Assembly: GCA_947572725.1 (NCBI GenBank)
Contig: CANPDB010000002.1
Span: 22,849 to 86,848 of the forward strand
Direction of reading: 5' to 3'
Source: an uncultured Clostridium sp.
GTDB lineage: Bacteria; Bacillota; Clostridia; TANB77; CAG-508
DNA: 64,000 bases
Shown: positions 29,549-38,497 of the stretch, piece by piece
How the letters are laid out: the number at the start of each line of letters is the position of its first letter
How positions within the stretch are numbered: the first letter of the stretch is position 1
Program-made: the position numbers and the translations under genes
Notes under the pieces: model-generated
What the model was told of the DNA's origin: nothing
Seen by the model: the letters and a program-made list of their open reading frames with translations, nothing else
Databases searched by the model: none

Positions 29549-30193
29549 TTATTTAACTTTTTCACCTAATTTATTTTCTTCACCATTTAGCATTCTCTTT
29601 ATATTAGTTCTGTGGTTAAATAAAACAATAATTGCTAAAATTACACTATAAATAAAATATGTGTTACCACTTTTTCCTTCTGTCAAAACTGTATAATTAT
29701 CATTAATAAATAAAGTTAAAACTGGAAATAATACAGCAACTGCACATGAACCTAAAGATACCATTCTTGTTAAAATCATTAAAACTAGAGCAAAAACTAA
29801 ACAAATCAATCCAATTTGCCAATTGCTCATTAATAATATGCCAAGTGAAGTAGCGACTCCTTTTCCTCCTTTAAATCCAAAGAAAATTGGAAAAGTATGT
29901 CCTACTACAACTGCAATTCCTGCTATTTGAACTAATAACTCTTTATTACTATCTTTAGCAATATTTCCTATTATAATAGCAATTGATATTGCAATTACGC
30001 CCTTCAAAATATCACAAATAAGAGTTAAAGCAGCAGCACCTTTGCCAACACTACGTAACACATTTGTAGTCCCAGCATTTCCACTCCCTTTTTCTCTTAC
30101 ATCAAATCCTGCAAATTTTTTACTAAAAATAACAGAAAAATTTACACTTCCTATTGCATATGCAATTATTAATATTATAATATATACTGTCAT
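29549..30193 (-). CDS. plsY: Acyl-phosphate:glycerol-3-phosphate acyltransferase
   Basis: An integral membrane enzyme that makes lysophosphatidic acid from acyl-phosphate and G3P, the first step of phospholipid assembly. 214 aa from the ATG at 30193, which follows GGGAGG. The three conserved loops are visible: GSVNFSVIFSKKF with REKGSGNAGTTNVLR, then GHTFPIFFGFKGGKGVAT, and the late NHRTNIKRML. It is co-directional with gpsA and der. Confidence 0.96.
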   Translation of the reverse strand: MTVYIIILIIAYAIGSVNFSVIFSKKFAGFDVREKGSGNAGTTNVLRSVGKGAAALTLICDILKGVIAISIAIIIGNIAKDSNKELLVQIAGIAVVVGHTFPIFFGFKGGKGVATSLGILLMSNWQIGLICLVFALVLMILTRMVSLGSCAVAVLFPVLTLFINDNYTVLTEGKSGNTYFIYSVILAIIVLFNHRTNIKRMLNGEENKLGEKVK

Positions 30194-30246
30194 TTTAATA
30201 CCTCCCAAAAATTCACTATTAAAAATTCTTTTAAATATTCACAAAA

Positions 30247-30277
30247 CTTGCCATTTAAACCCGGAACCAGTGGCAAC
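30247..30277. repeat. REP-like palindrome (GTTGCCA type) abutting the der stop codon
   Basis: On the minus strand the TAA of der is followed directly by GTTGCCACTGG, TTCCGGGTTT and AATGGCAAG. It has the same unit, orientation and placement as the copy after the ABC transporter. Confidence 0.8.
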
Positions 30278-31609
30278 TTAATAAATTTCTTTTTCATTTT
30301 TTTCTCTTATAATTATTCTAACTGGTGTTCCTTCTAAACCGAATTCTTTTCTAATTTGATTTACAATATATCTTTCATATGAAAAATGAAATAGTTCTTT
30401 ATTGTTTATAAATATAACAAATGTTGGTGGTTTTGTTGATGCTTGTGTGCCATAATAAATTTTTAGTCTCTTTCCTTTGTCTGTTGGTGGTTGCACAATT
30501 GCTATCGCTTCATTTATTACTTGGTTTAACATTGATGTTGATATTCTCATACTATTTTGTTCTGCTACGTGGTTTATTAAATCAAATAATTTTTGTACTC
30601 TTTGTCCTGTTTTCGCTGATATAAATATTATTGGTGCATATGATAAATATTTTAGTCTTTCATATACTTCTTTTTTATATTTTTCTAAGGTTCCTGTTTC
30701 TTTTTCTACTGCATCCCATTTGTTTACTACAATTATTACACCTTTTCCTGCTTCGTGGGCTTCTCCTGCAATTTTTGCATCTTGGTCTGTTACTCCTTCT
30801 GTTGCATCAATCATCATTAAACATACATCTGCTCTTTCAATAGCTAGTAATGTTCTCATAATACTGAATTTTTCAATTGATTCTTTTACTTTGTTTTTCT
30901 TTCTTACTCCTGCTGTGTCTATTAGTGTATATTTCCCTTTCTCATTTTCAAATTCGGTGTCAATTGCATCTCTGGTTGTTCCTGCTATATCACTTACAAT
31001 TGCTCTGTTCTCTCCTAAAATATTATTTATTAATGATGATTTTCCTACATTTGGTTTTCCTATTATTGCTACTTTTATAATATTTTCATCGTCTTCATTT
31101 TCAGTCTTTTCTGGAAACTTCTCATATATTGCGTCTAATACATCCCCTATTCCTATTGCGTTTGTTGCAGATATAGGATATGGATCTCCTATTCCTAAAT
31201 TGTAAAATTCATAAATTTCTTGCCTATCTTTTTCAAAATTATCTGCTTTGTTACATACTAAAACAATTGGCTTCTTTGATTTTTTTAACATTAATGCTAT
31301 TTCTTTGTCTGCTGCTGTTACTCCTTGCCTTACATCTGTTAAAAATATAATAACATTTGCCATTCCTATTGCTAAGTTTGCTTGTTCTCTCATTTGCGAT
31401 AAAATGATATCTTCTGATTCTGGTTCAATTCCTCCAGTATCAACTAGTGTAAAATTTCTTCCTCTCCAGTTTGTTTCAGCATATACTCTGTCTCTTGTTA
31501 CTCCTGGTGTGTCTTCTACAATTGATATTCTACTTCCTGCTAAATAGTTGAAAAATGTTGATTTTCCTACATTTGGTTTTCCTATTATTGCTACTATTGG
31601 TTTTGACAT
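30278..31609 (-). CDS. der: Ribosome-associated GTPase Der (EngA)
   Basis: Essential factor in 50S ribosomal subunit assembly. 443 aa with two tandem GTPase domains. The first has GKPNVGKSTFFN, DTPGVTRD and NKAD; the second has GKPNVGKSSLIN, DIAGTTRD, DTAGVRKK and NKWD. A KH-like domain closes the protein. All G motifs look intact. It is followed by plsY and gpsA as in many Firmicutes. Confidence 0.98.
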   Translation of the reverse strand: MSKPIVAIIGKPNVGKSTFFNYLAGSRISIVEDTPGVTRDRVYAETNWRGRNFTLVDTGGIEPESEDIILSQMREQANLAIGMANVIIFLTDVRQGVTAADKEIALMLKKSKKPIVLVCNKADNFEKDRQEIYEFYNLGIGDPYPISATNAIGIGDVLDAIYEKFPEKTENEDDENIIKVAIIGKPNVGKSSLINNILGENRAIVSDIAGTTRDAIDTEFENEKGKYTLIDTAGVRKKNKVKESIEKFSIMRTLLAIERADVCLMMIDATEGVTDQDAKIAGEAHEAGKGVIIVVNKWDAVEKETGTLEKYKKEVYERLKYLSYAPIIFISAKTGQRVQKLFDLINHVAEQNSMRISTSMLNQVINEAIAIVQPPTDKGKRLKIYYGTQASTKPPTFVIFINNKELFHFSYERYIVNQIRKEFGLEGTPVRIIIREKNEKEIY

Positions 31610-31737
31610 ATGGTTAATTGGATTTAATTTTTAATTATATGTTTTTTAATAAAATTAAATCCTTTCTCCTTTCCTTATTTTTAATAGTTACAGTATATCA
31701 TTTTTATATTTAAATAACAAGAGAAATATTAAAAAGC

Positions 31738-31925
31738 TTATAGGAACAAAAGGGGCATGATTAAATTTTTTAACATTTTAGAATATTTACATGCCCCGTC
31801 TTTGTTCGTGTGTCAAATTTGCCAAAGTAAATTTGTGTACAATGATTTATATTATAGGGAGTTTGAAGAACTTTCCTATAATATAAAAAGTTGCCAAAAA
31901 GACCCGTCCCTTTTGGCAACCTTAA
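31738..31925. terminator. Hairpins between pyk and der, including a REP-like terminator
   Basis: This 318-bp gap holds three hairpins. At 31741-31803, GGAACAAAAGGGGCATG pairs with CATGCCCCGTCTTTGTTC around an AT loop. At 31856-31881, TATAGGGAG pairs with CTTTCCTATA. At 31884-31921, directly after the pyk stop on the minus strand, GTTGCCAAAAGGGACGG pairs with the TTTTTGGCAAC side and ends in five Ts, a good intrinsic terminator built on the GTTGCCA repeat. Confidence 0.75.
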
Positions 31926-31926
31926 A

Positions 31927-33363
31927 TTATATTTTTGCTACTCCACCAATAATTTTACTTTCTTCTACTGAAGATAACATTTTAGAACCTCCTGAGATAA
32001 CAACCATATCTCCTTTTTCTAATATTCCTTTTTGTTTTAATTTTTCAATACCAGCTTCAATTGTTTTATCATTGTTTTCTTGTTTTTCAACATAGATTGG
32101 AGTTACATTCCATACAATAGCTAATTGATTATATGTTCTTTTGTTATCTGTTATAGCTAATATTGGGCAACCTGCACCTAGACCTGCTAATCTTCTTGCA
32201 GAATCTCCTGTATTTGTATAACATATAATAGCATCTGCTTCCATATTCATTGCCATAACACATGTTGAATATGATATTTTCATTTCTAAATCTGACATAT
32301 CTATGTTTTCGTTTTCTCTAAATTTTTTCCAGTAATCAATGTCGTTTTCTACTCTATGTGCAATTTTTACCATTGTTTCAACACATTCTACTGGATAGTC
32401 TCCCATTGCACATTCTCCTGATAGCATTATTGCACTTGTTCTGTCATAAATAGCATTTGCTACGTCACTTGCTTCTGCTCTTGTTGGTAATGGATTATGT
32501 GTCATAGATTCAAGCATTTGTGTAGCTGTTATTGCTGGTTTGTTTGCTTTGTTTGATAATTTAATAAATCTTTTTTGCATTACAGGTGGTTCTGTGAAGT
32601 CTGTTTCTGTAGCCATATCCCCACGAGCAATCATTTGAACGTCTGCATTTTCAACAATTTCTTCCATGTTCTCTAGACCTTCAACATTTTCTACTTTTGT
32701 AATAATCTTTATGTCTGTTCCACCATTTTCATCTAATACTTTTCTTACTTGGTCAATATCATCTTTGTTTCTTGCAAATGACATTGCAACATAATCATAA
32801 TTGTGTTCACAGGCTGTTTTTAAGTCATTAATATCTTTTTCTTTTAAAGCTGGTAATCTTACAGGTGTTCCTGGTAAGTTTATTGTTTTTCTACTTCCTA
32901 ATCCATTTCCATGTACTACTGTACAAACAATATCTTTTCCTGCTATTTCATCTACTACTAATTCAATTGCTCCATCATCTATTAATACTTTTGCTCCTAC
33001 TTTTACATCATTATACAATTCTTTATAAGATACAGATACCTTATCTTTATCTCCAACTATATCTTCATTTACTAATGTGAATTTTTGTCCATCTTCTAAC
33101 ATTATTTTTTCATTTTTTCCTGTTACTAACATTCCTGTTCTAATTTCTGGACCTTGCATATCTAAAAGTAATGATACTGGAATATCTAATTCTTCTCTTA
33201 ATCTTAATACTGTTTCTGTCTTTTCAGCTTGTTCATCCCAACTTCCATGAGAATAGTTAATTCTTGTTACGTTTAATCCTGCTTTAAATAATTCTTCTAA
33301 TTTGTTTTCACTTGCAGGTCCTATTGTACCTACTATCTTTGTTTTTCTTAAATCTTTTTTCAT
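31927..33363 (-). CDS. pyk: Pyruvate kinase
   Basis: Converts phosphoenolpyruvate and ADP to pyruvate and ATP in glycolysis. 478 aa. The N-terminal TKIVGTIGPAS and INYSHGSW, the catalytic KVENVEGLENMEEI region, MIARGDMATE and the TATQMLESM motif are present, with the C-terminal allosteric domain. It lacks the extra PEP-utiliser domain found in Bacillus pyruvate kinases. AGGGAGG precedes the ATG. It is transcribed alone, and its stop codon is closely followed by a terminator hairpin. Confidence 0.97.
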   Translation of the reverse strand: MKKDLRKTKIVGTIGPASENKLEELFKAGLNVTRINYSHGSWDEQAEKTETVLRLREELDIPVSLLLDMQGPEIRTGMLVTGKNEKIMLEDGQKFTLVNEDIVGDKDKVSVSYKELYNDVKVGAKVLIDDGAIELVVDEIAGKDIVCTVVHGNGLGSRKTINLPGTPVRLPALKEKDINDLKTACEHNYDYVAMSFARNKDDIDQVRKVLDENGGTDIKIITKVENVEGLENMEEIVENADVQMIARGDMATETDFTEPPVMQKRFIKLSNKANKPAITATQMLESMTHNPLPTRAEASDVANAIYDRTSAIMLSGECAMGDYPVECVETMVKIAHRVENDIDYWKKFRENENIDMSDLEMKISYSTCVMAMNMEADAIICYTNTGDSARRLAGLGAGCPILAITDNKRTYNQLAIVWNVTPIYVEKQENNDKTIEAGIEKLKQKGILEKGDMVVISGGSKMLSSVEESKIIGGVAKI

Positions 33364-33570
33364 TTATGATTCCTCCCTAATTTAAATCCGTTTTTTATTA
33401 TAACATAATTTATTTACAAATTTCAACTTTTTTGGAAAATTTTCTCTTTATAATTTATTTTTGTTTTATTATTTTTGTGAATATCTTTCTTTGCTTTTTA
33501 TATTATTTACATTTTTTTGTATAATATGTATGTTTGTGGAAGTTAAATATAAAAACTTTTCAACCTATTT

Positions 33571-33623
33571 AATGACAAAAGCGACTGGAGACAAGTTTCC
33601 AAGTCCCCAGTCACTTTTGTAAG
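33571..33623 (-). terminator. Terminator-like palindrome after the foreign-looking 166-aa gene
   Basis: On the minus strand ACAAAAGTGACTGGGGAC pairs with the complementary strand ending GACTGGAGAC reversed and CTTTTGT. It lies 8 nt beyond the stop of the gene at 33631. The ACTGGGGAC phrase resembles the REP-like repeats, with different end sequences. Confidence 0.65.
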
Positions 33624-33630
33624 GTTTTAG

Positions 33631-34131
33631 TTATTTGATATCAAGCTTCATATTCCGACTTTTGCCATTAAAGTATACTATATACAATGTTTGTTGGCTT
33701 TTGTCAACTCCTGCCGATTTGACACCATCATATGTTTTCTTCTTTCCATTGTCAAACTCAAGTGTCAATTCAGAAAAATCATACACAACCTGCATTGGCT
33801 TACCGCTAAAAGTTTTTAAGCTCATTTCCCTTCTGTGAAGTCTAATCGTAATGTTACTGGCATCTTCTGGGTCTACTGCTTCTATAATCAAAGCATCTTC
33901 TGCAAACAAAAAGTTTTTTACGTTTTTCCAATATCTTCTGTTATTATTTTCGTCAATTACAAACAAATTGTCGAAAATCCGAACTGCTGTTACCTCTTGC
34001 TGGCCAATATAGCCTTTGGCAATGTCGATATGTGACTTAATAATTATAAATCCACACACGACCAATACCATAATCATCGTAACATCTACGAACCTAGCTA
34101 AAACCTTTAAATTTCTTGTACTCTTCATCAT
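33631..34131 (-). CDS. Membrane-anchored hypothetical protein with an in-frame CGG codon
   Basis: 166 aa from ATG ATG at 34131, preceded by GGAAGGGAG. One transmembrane helix (VTMIMVLVVCGFIIIKS) is followed by a soluble domain that looks beta-rich, with paired FDN/YDG strands. No family recognised. GC content is clearly higher and codons such as GAC, GTC, TCG and GGC are more frequent than around it. It has the second in-frame CGG (33979-33981) without a matching shifted frame: a +1 shift there would give GFSTICL and a stop. It may be a recent acquisition. Confidence 0.7.
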   Translation of the reverse strand: MMKSTRNLKVLARFVDVTMIMVLVVCGFIIIKSHIDIAKGYIGQQEVTAVRIFDNLFVIDENNNRRYWKNVKNFLFAEDALIIEAVDPEDASNITIRLHRREMSLKTFSGKPMQVVYDFSELTLEFDNGKKKTYDGVKSAGVDKSQQTLYIVYFNGKSRNMKLDIK

Positions 34132-34145
34132 AATGCTCTCCCTTC

Positions 34146-34218
34146 CAGAATAAATCTTGAAGGGCCACCCTCCAAGATTCATTCTTTAAAAAAATGACCC
34201 TTTTGAGGGTAAACTATA
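34146..34218 (-). promoter_or_regulatory. Leader with two hairpins before the 166-aa gene
   Basis: On the minus strand a short stem ACCCTCAAAAGGGT followed by seven Ts looks like a terminator. It is followed by a second stem (AATGAATCTTGGAGGG and CCCTTCAAGATTTATT). The second stem contains the sequence just ahead of the ribosome binding site. A TATAAT box occurs upstream near 34235. The arrangement could be an attenuator, or simply the end of an upstream unit. Low certainty. Confidence 0.4.
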
Positions 34219-34284
34219 TTATCTAGTTCAATTATAACATATTTTACATAAAATATCAATTTTTTTATGATAATTATGTAAAAT

Positions 34285-34412
34285 TTAATTATGACAGTTT
34301 TTATACATACAATTTTAATAGCACAAAGAGGATAGTATTTATATACAAAAAATATATAAATACTATCCTCTGGGAGCAAGTAATTTTTAATTTATAAACT
34401 GTCATAATTAAT
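34285..34412. repeat. Large nested palindrome, core family, short version
   Basis: The outer arms TTAATTATGACAGTTTTTAT and TATAAACTGTCATAATTAA enclose a variant core (TAGCACAAAGAGG and CTGGGAGCAAGTA) and the ATAGTATTTATATA stem, without the long inner insert. The left core end has two compensating-looking changes relative to the GCGCGAAG form. It lies between the 166-aa gene and the SpoIIQ-like gene. Confidence 0.8.
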
Positions 34413-34436
34413 TTTAAGGCTTTCTAATTTGTTTTA

Positions 34437-35267
34437 CTATTTTATATAAATACTTGGATCTACTTGAATAGAATCCTTCAATACTTCGAAATGCAAATGT
34501 GGTTCATCAGCAGTTTCAAAGACAGCTGTATTACCAACAGTTCCTATGCTTTGTCCTTTTTCAACTTTTTCTCCTTCTACAACAAATTCAGAAGTTAAAA
34601 GATTTGCATAAACTGTTTGGAAACCATCTTGATGTTCTATTACGATTGTTAAACCATATCTTGGGTCATTTTTTATTGACTTTACAGTTCCTGCTTCAGC
34701 TGATTTTACAACTGTTGTTTTTTCTGCTTTTATATCAATTCCCATATGTGTTGTCCATTCTTTTAAAGTTTCAGAATAGATTAAATTATCTTTTGCATAT
34801 TCTCTTGTAACCTCTCCATCAACTGGTTTTTGGAATGCTAATTCTTTTTTGGTTTCTTTTGTAGTTTCAGTTGCATTTGTTTGTGCTGTATTTGTGTTCT
34901 TAGTAGAATTAGTTTTTGTTGTATTTTTTACTGTAGTATTTGAAGTTGTTTTGTTTGTTGTATTTTGTGTAGTATTATTTTTAGTATTAGTAGAATTTGT
35001 TGTGTTTGTATTAGTTTCATTTTTAGACTCTTCTACAGATTTACCAATTTCCGTACTAACACTTTCAGAATCTTCTGTTGCATCTCCTGCAATTTTTGCC
35101 ATTTGCTCTAATGTCATACTTTCATCTTTAACTTCATTACTTAGGTTTTTACTATACATTAGTAATGCTACAACAATAACCGCTAAAATAGCTACTCCTA
35201 TTCCACTATACATTATGACTTTATCACTCACTGAATTATTTTGATTTTTTCTAAAATTTCTTCTCAT
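34437..35267 (-). CDS. spoIIQ: SpoIIQ-like M23 peptidase
   Basis: 276 aa from the ATG at 35267 (AAAGGAGG upstream). One transmembrane helix (MYSGIGVAILAVIVVALLMY), a Thr/Asn-rich linker (about 70-140) and a C-terminal LytM domain. The zinc site is intact: HMGID (HxxxD) and HLHFE (HxH). SpoIIQ forms the forespore side of the SpoIIQ-SpoIIIAH channel. Many clostridial SpoIIQ proteins keep the catalytic residues, unlike Bacillus subtilis. It follows spoIID by 60 nt, the expected neighbour. The name is inferred from domain layout and context. Confidence 0.85.
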   Translation of the reverse strand: MRRNFRKNQNNSVSDKVIMYSGIGVAILAVIVVALLMYSKNLSNEVKDESMTLEQMAKIAGDATEDSESVSTEIGKSVEESKNETNTNTTNSTNTKNNTTQNTTNKTTSNTTVKNTTKTNSTKNTNTAQTNATETTKETKKELAFQKPVDGEVTREYAKDNLIYSETLKEWTTHMGIDIKAEKTTVVKSAEAGTVKSIKNDPRYGLTIVIEHQDGFQTVYANLLTSEFVVEGEKVEKGQSIGTVGNTAVFETADEPHLHFEVLKDSIQVDPSIYIK

Positions 35268-35327
35268 ATAATCCTCCTTTAATAGTTTGTTATTACAAGT
35301 ATTTCCTATTTTTAGAAGATTATACAT

Positions 35328-36374
35328 TTACAAAGAATTTATTTCTTTTATTTCTACACCAACATAAAAATGTTTAATAATTTCCTCATAATTGCTACCT
35401 TGTTTAGCCATTGTATCAGCTCCTGTTTGACTCATTCCTACTCCATGTCCATAACCTTTTACAGAAAATATGATGTGACCATTTTCTTTTTTTATTTCAA
35501 AATTAGTTGACTTTAATCCTAGTAAAGTTCTAACTTCTACACCTGATAACTCATGATTTCCAAATTTGACTGTTTTAACTCTTTTGCTGTCTGTATATTC
35601 TAAAATTTTAATATCTTCTTCATTGCTAAAATTAATTTGTATATCACTATATTTTGTTTTTAATTTATTTATCAATTCTTGCTGAATTAAATTAACTTCT
35701 GAACTATATTGTGTATAACCTTCCTCTCCTGCTGTTTCTACTACTTGCAAATATGGTAATCCAGAACCTCCCCATACATTTACAGGTAATTCTGTTATCC
35801 CTCCACTATTTGCATGAAAAAATGCGTTTATTGGTTGATTTTGATAAGTTACAATTTTACCTTGTGTTTCTTTCACACATTGCTGTATTTTTTGCCAATT
35901 ACTCTCTCTTTTGCTTTCTTCCCATCTAGCAAACCTATCTTCCTTTGAAACCCATGCTTGACAACAAGTTGAAGCATCACATATGTCCGCATTTTCATGT
36001 TTTTTATTTTGAATTTTATAAATTGTATATGTTCTTGCAACAATTGCTTGAGCTTTTAATGCTTCTAATTCATAATCTGCTGGCATTTCAGCTGATACAA
36101 CATTACACAAATAGTCATCCAATGCTACTTCTTCTACTTGCCCTGTTTTTGCATGTAGTAACTTTATTGTTCCATATTTTTGATAATTGTATTCAGTTGT
36201 TTCTTGGTTTGATGAATTTTGATTTTCTCCTTGTTGATTACTCTCCTGATTATTTTCCACTTGAATTTCTTGATTATCACTAGAAAAAGTGCTTATATCT
36301 CTTTTTGTAACTAGTGCTGGAAGAATAAAACAGATAAAAATGAAAGTAACAAAATAGATAAGAACTTTTTTCAC
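35328..36374 (-). CDS. spoIID: Stage II sporulation protein D (septal peptidoglycan glycosylase)
   Basis: 348 aa. An N-terminal membrane anchor (VLIYFVTFIFICFILPALVT), a polar linker, and then the SpoIID domain with VVSAEMPADYELEALKAQAIVARTY split over its conserved glutamate, ANSGGITELPVNVWGG and the C-terminal GYGHGVGMSQTGA. It cuts glycan strands during engulfment of the forespore. Four cysteines are clustered (CDASTCCQAW). It is downstream of sigF and upstream of the SpoIIQ-like gene. Confidence 0.96.
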   Translation of the reverse strand: MKKVLIYFVTFIFICFILPALVTKRDISTFSSDNQEIQVENNQESNQQGENQNSSNQETTEYNYQKYGTIKLLHAKTGQVEEVALDDYLCNVVSAEMPADYELEALKAQAIVARTYTIYKIQNKKHENADICDASTCCQAWVSKEDRFARWEESKRESNWQKIQQCVKETQGKIVTYQNQPINAFFHANSGGITELPVNVWGGSGLPYLQVVETAGEEGYTQYSSEVNLIQQELINKLKTKYSDIQINFSNEEDIKILEYTDSKRVKTVKFGNHELSGVEVRTLLGLKSTNFEIKKENGHIIFSVKGYGHGVGMSQTGADTMAKQGSNYEEIIKHFYVGVEIKEINSL

Positions 36375-36473
36375 ATAAACACCTTCTTTAAAAATTAATA
36401 TATGAACTTTTGAGATTAAATAAATATTATAAATCTAAATTATAACTTTTTGTTTTTATATTTAAAATACTAA

Positions 36474-37202
36474 TTATGAACTAAGTTTTAACCTCATATT
36501 ATTTAAAATTTTACGTTCGATTCTTGATACTTGAACTTGTGTTATACCTAATATTTTCGCCACTTGTGATTGTGTTTTTTCTTTGTAAAATCTTAACATT
36601 ATTACTTCTTTATCTCTTTTTTCGAGCCCATTAATTAGTTCTTTTACTGTTAATTGGTTAGTAATCATTTCTTCTTCATTTTTATCTGTTGATATTTGTT
36701 CAATCAAACTAATACTATTTCCATTTTTTTGATTTGTATAACTGGCATTTTCAATAGACTCAACATGTGCTGTTGCTTCTAATGCCAATGCAATATCTTC
36801 TTTAGCTACTTTTAGTTCTTTTGAAATTTCCTCTATTGAAATTTCTTCACCTTTTTTTGCTAAATATTCTTTTTGTAATTCTTTTATTTTTATTCCTAAT
36901 TCTTTGATACTTCTACTTACTTTAATTGGTCCATCATCTCTTATATATCTTTTTATTTCTCCTATCATATATGGTACTGCATATGTTGATAATCGTACTT
37001 CGAAATTTGTATCAAATCTTTTTATTGATTTAATAAAACCCATACAGCCTATTTGATATAGGTCTTCTATTTCATAACCTCTTCCATTAAATCTTCTTAC
37101 AATACTCCATATTAATCCATTATTATTTTCTATTAATTTTTCTAGTTCTCTTTTATCTCCTGCTTGGGCTTTTTTAATTGAAGTTATGTCATTCTCGTAC
37201 AT
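36474..37202 (-). CDS. sigF: RNA polymerase sporulation sigma factor F
   Basis: 242 aa sigma-70 family factor that directs early forespore transcription. Region 2 carries YEIEDLYQIGCMGFIKSIKR and RLSTYAVPYMIGEIKRYIRD. Region 4 has QSQVAKILGITQVQVSRIER as the DNA-binding helix-turn-helix. Region 1.1 is absent, as expected. It is third in the spoIIA operon, 19 nt after spoIIAB, which encodes its anti-sigma factor. Confidence 0.97.
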   Translation of the reverse strand: MYENDITSIKKAQAGDKRELEKLIENNNGLIWSIVRRFNGRGYEIEDLYQIGCMGFIKSIKRFDTNFEVRLSTYAVPYMIGEIKRYIRDDGPIKVSRSIKELGIKIKELQKEYLAKKGEEISIEEISKELKVAKEDIALALEATAHVESIENASYTNQKNGNSISLIEQISTDKNEEEMITNQLTVKELINGLEKRDKEVIMLRFYKEKTQSQVAKILGITQVQVSRIERKILNNMRLKLSS

Positions 37203-37221
37203 ATTCCACCCACTTTTCTTT

Positions 37222-37695
37222 TTATTTGTTTGCTATCATTTCAAATTCCTCTTGCTCATCTTCTTTTGGCTTTATTTCTTTTACCATTGTTATTTTTGTT
37301 CCTAAGCCAATAATTGATTCAATTTGTATATCATCCATAAAACTCTCCATAATTGTAAATCCCATTCCTGACCTCTCTAAATTTGGCTTTGTTGTATATA
37401 ATGGCTCTTTTGCTATATCAACATTTTCAATACCTTTTCCCTTGTCAGAAATTTCTATTATGATTTTGTTTTCTGTTAATTTAGCTGACATTTTTACAAT
37501 TCCTTGCTTGTCCTCATAACCATGAATAATACAATTTGTAACAGCTTCTGAGACAGCAGTTTTTATATCTGCTAGTTCTTCTATTGTTGGGTCTAATTGT
37601 GAAGCAAATGCTGCTATTGCAATCCTTGCAAAGGCTTCATTTACTGATTTACTTACAAATTCTAATTTCATTTCATTTTTAAAAGTTTCTTTCAT
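37222..37695 (-). CDS. spoIIAB: Anti-sigma F factor (serine kinase)
   Basis: 157 aa HATPase-type kinase that binds sigma F and phosphorylates SpoIIAA. The N box ([19 protein letters not shown]), the G1 box ([12 protein letters not shown]) and the G2 box ([16 protein letters not shown]) are present. The N-terminal [19 protein letters not shown] is the usual start region. The ATG has GGAAAGG upstream. An inverted repeat of about 190 bp separates it from spoIIAA, which is unusual for this tightly packed operon. Confidence 0.96.
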   Translation of the reverse strand: MKETFKNEMKLEFVSKSVNEAFARIAIAAFASQLDPTIEELADIKTAVSEAVTNCIIHGYEDKQGIVKMSAKLTENKIIIEISDKGKGIENVDIAKEPLYTTKPNLERSGMGFTIMESFMDDIQIESIIGLGTKITMVKEIKPKEDEQEEFEMIANK

Positions 37696-37754
37696 TACAT
37701 TTCCTTTCCTAAAATACTTGTAATTTTTATGTATTTTATCTTTTAATCTATTTT

Positions 37755-37942
37755 TTGTTATAATTCACAATTATTATTGCCATACAAAATTTATTAGTAT
37801 TTTTTCTAAAGTAACTCCCAACTTCGGACCAACTGTAACTAAAGTAACAGTTGGTAACCTTGTCGGTCCCCCCGAATTGTTACTTTATAAAAAATATAAT
37901 AAATTTTATTAATAATAATTTAGATTTGAATTGTAACTAAAT
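37755..37942. repeat. Inverted repeat inside the spoIIA operon
   Basis: GTTATAATTCACAATTATTA at the left is matched by TAATAATAATTTAGATTTG and AATTGTAAC at the right. A second inner arm pair (AAATTTATTAGTATTTTTT and AAAAAATATAATAAATTT) follows, and a GC-richer centre has GTAACTCCCAACTTCGGACC and a matching GGTCCCCCCGAATTGTTAC. It sits between the spoIIAA stop and the spoIIAB start, so the operon mRNA would carry this structure. Confidence 0.8.
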
Positions 37943-38266
37943 TTACGCTAATTTTTCTTCTTGGCTAATTGGTATTAATCTTAAAATACCACTCATTTCA
38001 AAGATTTTTTTCACACTTTGTGTTAGATTACTTACTTCTAATTTTGCTCCTAACATATTGGCGAATTTGTATCTACCTATAATCAGACCTATACCCGCAC
38101 TATCCATGAAAGTAACACTATCAAAATCAAACACAACTTTTTTAGGCATATATCTTTCAATTTCATAATCTGCTTTCCTCCTTATCTTTTGAACACTATA
38201 ATCATCAATTTCATCTGTAATTTTTAAAACTAATAGCTTGTCCTCTTCATAAAATTTTGATTCCAT
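37943..38266 (-). CDS. spoIIAA: Anti-sigma F factor antagonist (STAS domain)
   Basis: 107 aa from the ATG at 38266, preceded by AAAGGAGG; the longer upstream frame lacks a ribosome site. A single STAS domain with TFMDSAGIGLIIGRYK, whose Ser is the residue phosphorylated by SpoIIAB. The dephosphorylated form frees sigma F after septation. First gene of spoIIA. Confidence 0.95.
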   Translation of the reverse strand: MESKFYEEDKLLVLKITDEIDDYSVQKIRRKADYEIERYMPKKVVFDFDSVTFMDSAGIGLIIGRYKFANMLGAKLEVSNLTQSVKKIFEMSGILRLIPISQEEKLA

Positions 38267-38333
38267 TTTTTCCTCCTTTAGTTTTTCTTTTGGTATTATA
38301 ATATCTTTTCCAGTATTTTCCAAGAGCAAAAAA

Positions 38334-38467
38334 ATAGAAGTTTTGTCGAATTTAGAGAACTTTTCGACAAAACTTCTTTAACTAACAAAACAAGTTATAA
38401 AATATTCAAAAGTACTTATCCAAGCTAATCTTCAATACACCTTTTTCATATTTTATAACTTGTTTCA
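38334..38467. terminator. Two strong hairpins upstream of spoIIAA
   Basis: GAAGTTTTGTCGAA pairs with TTTTCGACAAAACTTC (38337-38377). A wider one, AAACAAGTTATAAAATATTC with GATATTTTATAACTTGTTT-like complement, spans 38387-38466. They separate the HdeD-like gene from the spoIIA operon and probably terminate the former on the minus strand. The promoter of spoIIA would have to lie within or after them. Confidence 0.55.
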
Positions 38468-38497
38468 TTAATATATTATTTATTGTAAATTCATTTT

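Noticed and set aside
34179-34379. 66-codon minus-strand ORF
   Set aside because: It is formed by a palindromic repeat and AT-rich leader sequence and has no plausible start signal.
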